Shown here: in pieces, positions 13,566 through 19,080 of the stretch | How the letters are laid out: each line of letters starts with the position of its first letter | Position numbering within the stretch: the first letter of the stretch is position 1 | DNA from: CAKTOF01 sp964523945 | Lineage (GTDB): Bacteria > Bacillota > Clostridia > Oscillospirales > Oscillospiraceae | Length of the DNA: 19,080 bases | Assembly (NCBI GenBank): GCA_964523945.1 | Contig: CAZGBU010000034.1 | Span: 1-19,080, forward strand | Reading direction: 5' to 3' | The notes under the pieces: generated by a model | Databases searched by the model: none | What the model was told of the DNA's origin: nothing | What the model saw: only the letters and a program-made list of their open reading frames with translations | Program-made: the position numbers and the translations under genes

Positions 13566-14537
13566 TCACCTCAGATCCTTCTGGATCCCGTCCGCAATGC
13601 GGTCAAATTCCGCCGCCGACGAGATTGACGTAATCTGTTCTTTATAGTATCCGCTGTACGGCACGCCGCGCAGATACCAGGCCAGGTGCTTTCTGGCCTC
13701 GAGGCAGGCGATATGTTCCCCTTTGTCCTGCACGGCCAGCGCGAACTGCCGCCGCGCTGTCTGAATCCGATCGTGCAGCGGCGGCAGCGGCGGCACCGGC
13801 TCACCGCGCAGCGCACAGCGCGCCTGCTGAAAAATCCACGGGTTGCCAAACGCCTTGCGGCCGATCATCACCGCGTCCGCGCCGGTACGGCGCAGGCAGC
13901 GGACGGCATCCTCACCGGAAAACACGTCGCCGTTTGCAATCACCGGGATGGAAACCATGCGCCGCACAGCGGCAATCGCATCCCAATCCGCACGCCCGGA
14001 GTAGAGCATCATCTTGGTGCGGCCATGTACCGTGACGGCTGCAGCGCCCGCCTGCTCCACGATCTGCGCCAGCGCACCGGCATTGATCTGCCCCCGGTCC
14101 CATCCCAGGCGCATCTTCACCGTAACCGGCACCGGAACAGCTGCTGCAACCGCCTCCACAATCCGGCCGGCCAGCTCTGGCGTGCGCATCAGTGCGCAGC
14201 CGTCGCCGTTTGCCGTCACTTTCGGCATCGGGCAGCCCATGTTGATATCGACAAAATCGCAGCCGGACTGCTCGATTGCGATCGCCGCACCGTCGGCCAT
14301 GACTGCGGGGTCGCTGCCGAAAATCTGCACGCCGGTAATCCCCAGGCCGGTCTTACGCATCATCCGCGCTGTCTTTTTATCGCGGTAGACCAGCGCGCGC
14401 GATGAGACCATCTCTGTAATCGTTGCCGCCGCGCCAAGCTCCGCACAGACCGCCCGGAACGCCGGATCGCTCACGCCGGCCATCGGCGCGAGAATGGCGC
14501 CGGCCGGTATTGTCAGTGTTCCAATGCGCACATGCAT
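13566..14537 (-). CDS. dusB: tRNA-dihydrouridine synthase (DusB type)
   Basis: This 323-residue flavoprotein reduces specific uridines in tRNA to dihydrouridine using FMN and NADPH. The FMN-binding TIM barrel is marked by LAPMAGVSDPAFR near the N-terminus, VQIFGSDP, the DINMGCPMPKVTANGDGCAL segment holding the conserved catalytic Cys of NxGCP, TVKMRLGWD, VTVHGRTK and IPVIANGDVFSGEDA, then AVMIGRKAFGNPWIF. The C-terminal part (KHLAWYLRGVP) matches the tRNA-binding helical domain. Its length is typical. The ATG at 14537 directly follows GGAAGGGGA; a GTG two codons later (14531) has better ribosome spacing and could be the true start. The sigma ATG lies four bases beyond the dusB stop, and the sigma ribosome site overlaps that stop, so dusB leads the operon. 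Confidence 0.94.
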   Translation of the reverse strand: MHVRIGTLTIPAGAILAPMAGVSDPAFRAVCAELGAAATITEMVSSRALVYRDKKTARMMRKTGLGITGVQIFGSDPAVMADGAAIAIEQSGCDFVDINMGCPMPKVTANGDGCALMRTPELAGRIVEAVAAAVPVPVTVKMRLGWDRGQINAGALAQIVEQAGAAAVTVHGRTKMMLYSGRADWDAIAAVRRMVSIPVIANGDVFSGEDAVRCLRRTGADAVMIGRKAFGNPWIFQQARCALRGEPVPPLPPLHDRIQTARRQFALAVQDKGEHIACLEARKHLAWYLRGVPYSGYYKEQITSISSAAEFDRIADGIQKDLR

Positions 14538-14556
14538 TCCCCTTCCACAGGGTTCT

Positions 14557-14585
14557 ATCATAGCACATCCGAGCCGGTCTGACAA
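14557..14585 (-). promoter_or_regulatory. Promoter of the dusB-sigma-anti-sigma-M23 operon
   Basis: On the minus strand, TTGTCA (14580-14585) and TATGAT (14557-14562) are spaced by 17 bases. The predicted 5' leader is only about 13-19 bases long. Confidence 0.72.
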
Positions 14586-14598
14586 CGTTTTTGCGCAT

Positions 14599-14874
14599 CT
14601 ACAGCAATGCGGTGAGCAGCCATGCCGCGCCGACCAGTACGCCGCCTGCCGCTGCCCAGCACGGCCGCGGCAGCCGCCATCTCCGCCCGCGGCCACCGGC
14701 GACGGCACGCTTAAGATAGCCATCGGCAGCCGTGCGCGCTTGCTCAATCACCGCCTCCTCGCTGACGCCTTCGGCGCCCAGTGCATCCTCGCGGAGAATA
14801 AAAATCGCCTGCTCAAACATGCGCCCATCCGGCGACTTGACGACAATGACCTGTTTGGAGATTCCTTTGACCAT
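14599..14874 (-). CDS. Small conserved C-terminally anchored membrane protein, unknown function
   Basis: This 91-residue protein starts MVKGISKQVIVVKSPDGRMFEQAIF, a beta-rich and then helical soluble part (residues 1-58). A basic stretch (GGRGRRWRLPR, 60-70) follows, and then one C-terminal hydrophobic segment (about 72-91). The layout predicts a cytoplasmic N-terminus and a tail anchor. The N-terminal sequence resembles a short hypothetical protein I have seen in other Oscillospiraceae-type genomes, but this is memory and not a search result. The ATG at 14874 has AAAGGAG eight bases upstream. It is divergent from the MBL hydrolase and lies just upstream of the dusB promoter on the same strand. 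No clear terminator separates it from dusB, so partial read-through is possible. Confidence 0.72.
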   Translation of the reverse strand: MVKGISKQVIVVKSPDGRMFEQAIFILREDALGAEGVSEEAVIEQARTAADGYLKRAVAGGRGRRWRLPRPCWAAAGGVLVGAAWLLTALL

Positions 14875-14932
14875 ACGATCAGCTCCTTTCTGGGAATAGT
14901 TTCCCCGATTCCGCCGGCCGGTATTCAGCCGC

Positions 14933-14961
14933 TTGCCCCGCAGCCACCGAACTGCTATAAT
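14933..14961 (+). promoter_or_regulatory. Promoter of the MBL hydrolase gene
   Basis: TTGCCC (14933-14938) and a perfect TATAAT (14956-14961) are spaced by 17 bases, with the ribosome site AGGAGGTG following at 14977-14984. Confidence 0.75.
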
Positions 14962-14989
14962 AAGACCAGAATTGACAGGAGGTGGAGCG

Positions 14990-15718
14990 ATGGCTACCGT
15001 ACTGACCGAATACGGGTCTGGCTTTTATGGGATGGAGCAGCCGGGTGTACGCGCGTTCCTGATCGTCGGGGACGAGCGTGCCCTCGTGGTGGACACCGGC
15101 ATGGAGCCATTCGATGTTTTGCCGCTCGTACGCACCGTGACCGATCTGCCGTGCAGCCTGTTCAGCACCCACGGCGACGGCGATCACACTGCAAACCACA
15201 ACCAGTTTGACGTCTGCTTCTGCCATGCAGACGAGCGGCCGGTCTTTGCCGATCCGCGTTCGAATGTAACCTGCCGGCTCGAGCCTGTAGCGGACGGGCA
15301 CACGTTCGACCTTGGCGGAATCCGGCTCGAGGTGATCCACACACCGGGGCATACGCCGGGGCACTGCTGCCTGCTCTGCCGGGACGGGCGGTGGCTGATC
15401 TCGGGCGATATCGTCTCATACGATACGGTGTTTCTGTTCGGGCCGCACCGTAATATCACCCGCTATCGGGACACGCTCGACGAGCTGGCAAAACTGCGTG
15501 ACGAGTTTGATCTGATCTATCCGTGCCACGGTCCGGGCCCGCTCCCCATCCAGGCGCTCGATGAGATGCGCGAATGTGTCGATGAAGCGCTCGCCGGCCA
15601 CCTGCCGGGCGAATCGAATGCATTTCCGTTTCCGGTGGAGCAGGACGTCAAAAAATACGCACACGGAAATTGCTCCATTTTCTATGACGGCGCGGTTGGC
15701 GGCGGCACGCCGGTCTGA
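14990..15718 (+). CDS. Metallo-beta-lactamase fold hydrolase with an HxDxDH variant site
   Basis: This 242-residue MBL-fold enzyme shows the family strand LVVDTGM (32-38), metal motif STHGDGDHT with H61, D63, D65 and H66, GHTPGH (H121, H125), SGD with D140, and CHG with H180. The canonical motif is HxHxDH; here the second His is Asp. The remaining ligands are intact, so a dinuclear site with altered geometry or metal preference is likely, and activity is plausible. Such proteins hydrolyse esters, thioesters, lactones or phosphodiesters; no specific substrate can be assigned. The ATG at 14990 follows AGGAGGTG by five bases and a good promoter (14933-14961). It is divergent from the small membrane protein and is followed, after about 200 bases, by the second OYE operon on the same strand. 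Confidence 0.88.
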   Translation: MATVLTEYGSGFYGMEQPGVRAFLIVGDERALVVDTGMEPFDVLPLVRTVTDLPCSLFSTHGDGDHTANHNQFDVCFCHADERPVFADPRSNVTCRLEPVADGHTFDLGGIRLEVIHTPGHTPGHCCLLCRDGRWLISGDIVSYDTVFLFGPHRNITRYRDTLDELAKLRDEFDLIYPCHGPGPLPIQALDEMRECVDEALAGHLPGESNAFPFPVEQDVKKYAHGNCSIFYDGAVGGGTPV

Positions 15719-15795
15719 CCGCGTGTTCTTCCGCTGCAGCGGTGCCGTCCACGGAAATGTGGGGCGGACTGATCCGTTATCCATGATTGCAGGCG

Positions 15796-15820
15796 CGCAG
15801 CGCGGGCAGGCCGCGCTGCG
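15796..15820 (+). other. GC hairpin between the MBL gene and the second OYE operon
   Basis: A perfect 10-bp stem (15796-15805 with 15811-15820) with a five-base loop occurs 77 bases after the MBL stop. No T-run follows, so it could be a weak or factor-assisted terminator. The rest of the 15719-15921 gap holds an AT palindrome and promoter-like elements, with no gene visible. Confidence 0.45.
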
Positions 15821-15855
15821 TGCGGTATTGTCTCAGGGCTATACCGATATCCCGT

Positions 15856-15897
15856 TAAAATATTTTACTTTCCGAATGGGCTGTGCTTAAATACAAT
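15856..15897 (+). promoter_or_regulatory. Possible promoter region of the second OYE operon
   Basis: The region contains a perfect 12-base AT palindrome TAAAATATTTTA (15856-15867), TTTACT (15864-15869) 17 bases before TTAAAT (15887-15892), and TACAAT (15892-15897). No single pair is a strong consensus match. It is the only AT-rich stretch upstream of the operon. Confidence 0.4.
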
Positions 15898-15921
15898 CAG
15901 TATACGATGGAGGTGTTTGGG

Positions 15922-17868
15922 TTGAAAGTGAAAAACGATCGTTACCCACACGTATTTCAACCGCTGAAAATCCGGGGTATTACGCTGAAAAACCGGCTGG
16001 AATACGCGCCGACGGTGGTACTCAAATGCACGCCGGAGGGCGATGTCACGCAGGAGATGATCGACTATGTGGCCTGGCAGGCGCGCACCGGCGTCGCCTA
16101 TCTGACCATCGGCAACACGCCGGTTGTCCACACGGACAGCTCCGCGTGGACGTGTGAGCTCAACGTCACCGAGGACCGCTGCATCCATGGTTTGGAGCAG
16201 ATGGTGCGCGCAGCGCGCGAAAACGGGGCGGAAATGTCTGTGGAGCTTGCGCATGCGGGCCGCGGCTCGAGCCACGACCCAAAGGTGCCGGCGCTCGCGC
16301 CGTCGGACGTCCCGCTCAACGGCGGCCCGCTCGGCTATATCAAGCCGATGAACCGTGCGGATATGGACTTTGTTCGCGATCAGTTTGTCGATTGCGCGGT
16401 CCGCTGCGAAAAAGCCGGACTGAAAATTCTGATGATCCACTGTGCGCACAACAACCTGCTCGCGCAGTTTATCTCCCCGGCCTCGAATCACCGCACGGAC
16501 GAGTATGGCGGCAGTCTGGAAAACCGGATGCGCTTCCCGCTCGAGGTGCTGCGCGCCGTGCGCGAGGCTGTGCCGAACATGGTAATCGAGTGCCGCGTCA
16601 GCGCACAGGAGGACACCGCCGACGGCCTTCAGCTCGACGAATCGCTGCAGTTTATGGAGCGTGCGCAGGAATATGTAGACATTATGCACGTCTCGCGCGG
16701 GAACATCTTCTTCAACTATGGTTCGACCTATACCATCCCCACCTACTTTAAGGGCCGGCAGCTCAATGTCGCGTTTGCAGCCGAGGCCAAAAAACGCCTG
16801 CACATTCCGGTCGCCGTCGTCGGCAATATCACCTCGCTCGCCGAGGCGGAGGAAATCATCGGCTCAGGCAAGGCGGACGTCGTCGTCATGGCCAAGTCGT
16901 ACATGGCCGACGGCGATCTGATCCACAAATCTGTTCGCGGCTGCGCGGAGGATGTCCGCCCATGCACCCGCTGCGACTGGTGCGGCAACGCGAACAACTA
17001 CGGTACATCCATGCGCTGTGCGGTCAACCCGCTGCTCGGCAGGGATCTGGATCTCTCCTCACTGGTCAAGCCCGGCGAAGAGAAGAATGTGATGGTCGTC
17101 GGTGGCGGCCCGGCCGGCATGATGGCGGCGCAGACGCTCCGTGCAATGGGGCACTGCGTCACGCTGTATGAAAAAACCGGGCAGCTTGGCGGGCTGCTGC
17201 TCGACGCAACCGTCGCGCCGTTTAAAGAGTACATGCGGCTGTATCTGCAGTGGGACATCCGCCAGACCGAGCGGTGCGGCGCGAAGATCATCTATCACAC
17301 GACGGTCACGCCGGAGCTTGTGTCCAAAGAGAATCCCGACGCGGTCATCGTTGCGTGCGGTTCGACATATCTGCGCCCGCCGATCGAAGGCATTGACGGC
17401 AAAAAAGTCGTCGCAGTGCGTGACGTAGAACATCACACAGTCTCGGTCGGCGAGCATGTCGTCGTCTGCGGCGGCGGTATCGTCGGCCTGGAGTGCGCTG
17501 TCATGCTGGGCATGGAGGGCAAAAAGGTCACGGTGATCGACATGCTGCCCGTTGAACAGTGGGCCAAGGACATGCCTGTATTCAACCACATTGAGCTGAA
17601 CTACCAGCTCGACAAGTACGGCGTTCAGCGCGTTGGCGGCGCGGCAATCCAGGCGTTTACGGATGAGGGTGTCGTAACCAACGTCGGCGTGTTCCCCGGC
17701 GACAGCTACGTACTTGCGCTCGGTGTCAAGCCCGACCGCACGCTGGCCGATGCGCTGCTTGCGCAGTATCCGGAGGATGTCTATGTCGTCGGCGACTGCG
17801 TCGGCTCTGCACGACTGCTGGCCGATGCAAATCAGGACGCGTTCCATGCAGCCATCCGGATTCGATAA
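15922..17868 (+). CDS. OYE-type NADH:flavin oxidoreductase with Fe-S and FAD domains (second paralogue)
   Basis: This 648-residue enzyme has the same three-part design as the paralogue at 7320-9272. It consists of an FMN TIM barrel (about 1-340), a 4Fe-4S motif C348-x2-C351-x2-C354-x11-C366, and an FAD/NAD(P)H domain with VGGGPAG (393-399) and CGGGIVG (516-522). The active-site segment reads H173-C-A-H176 ahead of AQFISP, the common HxxH form, unlike the first paralogue. It should reduce an activated C=C bond with NAD(P)H, as BaiCD, FldZ or dienoyl-CoA reductase do. The frame is open from 15883, but a TTG at 15922 is chosen. GGAGGTG (15909-15915) lies six bases before it, and the homology (YPHVFQPLKIRG) begins just after. 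The SDR gene starts 25 bases downstream, in one operon. Confidence 0.92.
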   Translation: MKVKNDRYPHVFQPLKIRGITLKNRLEYAPTVVLKCTPEGDVTQEMIDYVAWQARTGVAYLTIGNTPVVHTDSSAWTCELNVTEDRCIHGLEQMVRAARENGAEMSVELAHAGRGSSHDPKVPALAPSDVPLNGGPLGYIKPMNRADMDFVRDQFVDCAVRCEKAGLKILMIHCAHNNLLAQFISPASNHRTDEYGGSLENRMRFPLEVLRAVREAVPNMVIECRVSAQEDTADGLQLDESLQFMERAQEYVDIMHVSRGNIFFNYGSTYTIPTYFKGRQLNVAFAAEAKKRLHIPVAVVGNITSLAEAEEIIGSGKADVVVMAKSYMADGDLIHKSVRGCAEDVRPCTRCDWCGNANNYGTSMRCAVNPLLGRDLDLSSLVKPGEEKNVMVVGGGPAGMMAAQTLRAMGHCVTLYEKTGQLGGLLLDATVAPFKEYMRLYLQWDIRQTERCGAKIIYHTTVTPELVSKENPDAVIVACGSTYLRPPIEGIDGKKVVAVRDVEHHTVSVGEHVVVCGGGIVGLECAVMLGMEGKKVTVIDMLPVEQWAKDMPVFNHIELNYQLDKYGVQRVGGAAIQAFTDEGVVTNVGVFPGDSYVLALGVKPDRTLADALLAQYPEDVYVVGDCVGSARLLADANQDAFHAAIRIR

Positions 17869-17893
17869 ATTTTAGAATGAAGGAGATCACAAC

Positions 17894-18673
17894 ATGGAGA
17901 AACGGTACATCGGGAAAACTGCACTTATTACCGGCGGCGCGTCCGGCATCGGCAAGGCGACGGCGCTGGCGTTTGCCGCCGAGGGCGCCAATATCGTCAT
18001 CGTGACCTCGACCATTGTCGACAAGGCCAATGCCCTGGCTGCGCAGATTCGTGAGACCTACGGTGTCGGCGCAATCGGCATCCGCTGCGACGTGCGTGTG
18101 GAGGCCGACGTCGAGGCAATGATGAAAACCGCCGTAGAAACATTTGGCGCCGTTGACATCGCGTTCAATAATGCCGGTGTCGGCCCGGATGGCGTGAACA
18201 TTCCGCTCAACCCGCTGACCGACGTTTCCGAGCATGACTGGGACTGGGTCATGGATGTTGACCTCAAGGGTGTGTTCCTTTGCATGAAACATGAGCTGCG
18301 TCAGATGAAGCAGCAGGGCTCCGGCTGCATCGTCAATACCGCCTCGACCGCCGGGATGAAGGCCATTGGTAACTTTGGCGCTTACGGTCCGGCAAAAGCC
18401 GGCCTGATCCAGCTGACAAAGGCGGCGGCTGTTGAGATGTTCAACACCGGCATTCGCTGCAACGTCGTCTGCCCCGGCCCGACACTCGGCACTGGCATGG
18501 CTGACCGCATGTTCGGCAAGCCTGAGGAAGTCAAAGCCGGCGATCCCGGCATGCCGCCGATCACCGGCAAGCCCGAGGATATTGCCGATGTCGTGCTGAC
18601 ACTCTGTTCCGATGCGTGCCGCAAGGTTACCGGGAACGTCGTGACTGCAGACGGCGGCTTGGACGTTATTTAA
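17894..18673 (+). CDS. Short-chain dehydrogenase/reductase (SDR family)
   Basis: This 259-residue classical SDR has cofactor motif TGGASGIG at 13-20, NNAG at 92-95, and catalytic S151 with Y164-x3-K168 (YGPAK). The usual active-site Asn before LKG is Asp here (VDLKG, D123), a variant found in other SDRs. It would interconvert a hydroxyl and a keto group using NAD(P)H. The segment after the second strand (IVIVTSTIVDKAN) lacks the Asp that often marks NAD preference, so NADP use is possible. The ATG follows AAGGAG by about nine bases. It lies 25 bases after the OYE gene and probably acts on the same substrate: a C=C reductase next to a carbonyl/alcohol oxidoreductase resembles the BaiCD-BaiA logic of bile-acid metabolism, though no other bai genes are present. 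It ends at a strong terminator. Confidence 0.92.
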   Translation: MEKRYIGKTALITGGASGIGKATALAFAAEGANIVIVTSTIVDKANALAAQIRETYGVGAIGIRCDVRVEADVEAMMKTAVETFGAVDIAFNNAGVGPDGVNIPLNPLTDVSEHDWDWVMDVDLKGVFLCMKHELRQMKQQGSGCIVNTASTAGMKAIGNFGAYGPAKAGLIQLTKAAAVEMFNTGIRCNVVCPGPTLGTGMADRMFGKPEEVKAGDPGMPPITGKPEDIADVVLTLCSDACRKVTGNVVTADGGLDVI

Positions 18674-18683
18674 AATGAATGGC

Positions 18684-18708
18684 CCCCGGCGCGCATTGCG
18701 CGCCGGGG
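18684..18708. other. GC-rich hairpin after the SDR gene
   Basis: A perfect 11-bp stem (18684-18694 with 18698-18708) with a three-base loop is followed on the plus strand by an A-run. It lies directly before the main terminator and may protect the 3' end or act for minus-strand transcripts. Confidence 0.6.
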
Positions 18709-18713
18709 CAAAA

Positions 18714-18746
18714 AAAACACCCGATGCAATCTGCATCGGGTGTTTT
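18714..18746. terminator. Bidirectional intrinsic terminator
   Basis: A perfect 15-bp stem (18714-18728 with 18732-18746) with a three-base loop has T-runs on the exit side for both strands. It ends the OYE-SDR operon on the plus strand and the convergent gene at 18763 on the minus strand. Confidence 0.92.
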
Positions 18747-18762
18747 ATGTCAGGGGAAAATC

Positions 18763-19080
18763 TTAGAACGCGTCATACCAGTCGGGCTCATTGCTGTGCT
18801 CGAACACGTACGGGTTCTCGATCTCGCCGGCCTCGATCTTCTTGAACCAGGCAGCGGCCTTCGCCGGCATGGAACGCCAGGACTCAGCGGTCTGCGGCTC
18901 CTCCATGTCCTTCGTGGCATAGCGCCAGTCGTTGACACGGGAGATGTACTTCTCATCCTGCTGCGCGGAGTTCTCATCGCCCAGCTCGCCCGCGGCGATG
19001 CGGAGCAGCGAGCCGTACTGCTCGGAGACAGTGTGCAGCTTCAGATCCTCGACAAACAGCTTCTTGAGCGGACGCTTCGC
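18763..19080 (-). CDS. C-terminal part of an unrecognised protein (runs off the window)
   Basis: An open minus-strand frame from the right edge to a TAA at 18763-18765 gives the last 105 residues of a protein. I translated it by hand; it begins AKRPLKKLFVEDLKLHTVSE and ends FEHSNEPDWYDAF. It is polar and charged, with helical stretches, several Trp residues and no membrane segment, so it is probably the C-terminal region of a soluble enzyme. I do not recognise the family. The real-gene call rests on the sensible amino-acid composition, on codon use with C or G in third positions like its neighbours, and on the strong bidirectional terminator placed right after its stop. The start lies outside the window. 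Confidence 0.7.
   Translation of the reverse strand, partial: AKRPLKKLFVEDLKLHTVSEQYGSLLRIAAGELGDENSAQQDEKYISRVNDWRYATKDMEEPQTAESWRSMPAKAAAWFKKIEAGEIENPYVFEHSNEPDWYDAF

Noticed and set aside
15922..18673. A bile-acid 7-dehydroxylation (bai) operon
   Set aside because: Only a BaiCD-like and a BaiA-like architecture are present; no CoA ligase, CoA transferase, BaiE dehydratase or BaiG transporter is seen.
17726..18736. Minus-strand open frame of 336 residues over the SDR gene
   Set aside because: It is antisense to a classical SDR with all motifs and runs through two strong hairpins; the composition is not protein-like.
1..19080. CRISPR array, insertion sequence, prophage or tRNA genes
   Set aside because: I saw no spaced direct repeats of CRISPR type, no transposase or integrase motifs, and no cloverleaf with a T-loop consensus on either strand.

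Overview
The window looks like a chromosomal segment from a GC-rich, anaerobic, gut-type Clostridia bacterium (Oscillospiraceae-like). The evidence is Firmicutes-style strong GGAGG ribosome sites, a RibU-type ECF S component, a minimal two-gene Suf (SufC plus one SufB/D protein), DUF6485, and large clostridial flavin/Fe-S enoate reductases of the BaiCD/FldZ type. The lineage is inferred from gene content; no marker gene such as rRNA is present. No tRNA, rRNA, CRISPR array, transposase or phage gene was seen, and coding density is high.

Layout. (1) 61-810 (+): RibU-like riboflavin transporter subunit, ending at a bidirectional terminator. (2) 862-2516 (-): AraC regulator, then a GlcG/HbpS-type protein, then a small Cys-rich DUF6485 protein. 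(3) 2587-3183 (-): lipoprotein with its own promoter and terminator. (4) 3327-4981 (-): sufC-sufB/D behind a structured leader. (5) 5186-6097 (-): LysR regulator, divergent from a two-gene operon at 6251-9272 (+) that encodes a NodB-fold deacetylase-like protein and a 650-residue OYE/Fe-S/FAD reductase. A CATAAC-N6-GTTATG operator lies near -65 of the operon promoter. (6) 9326-10900 (-): sodium:solute symporter under a near-consensus promoter decorated with TTTAAAG repeats. (7) 11062-14537 (-): dusB, ECF sigma factor (frameshifted), zinc-finger anti-sigma factor and M23 peptidase, apparently one transcription unit. (8) 14599-14874 (-): small membrane-anchored protein, divergent from an MBL-fold hydrolase at 14990-15718 (+). 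(9) 15922-18673 (+): a second OYE/Fe-S/FAD reductase plus an SDR dehydrogenase, ending at a strong bidirectional terminator. (10) 18763-19080 (-): C-terminal end of an unrecognised gene.

Functional reading. Two separate reductase modules (LysR-controlled deacetylase plus OYE, and OYE plus SDR) suggest reductive transformation of imported unsaturated small molecules such as enones, enoates, steroid-like or plant-derived compounds. The nearby Na+ symporter is a possible importer. Both OYE proteins need FMN, FAD and a 4Fe-4S cluster, and the flanking genes include a riboflavin transporter and an Fe-S assembly pair. The co-location is seen; the functional link is inference. The most unusual local signals are the sigma-factor frameshift lying exactly on an X-XXY-YYZ heptamer, the perfect 12-bp inverted repeat around the M23 gene start, the terminator-shaped hairpin between the suf promoter and sufC, and a G9 tract inside the AraC gene.
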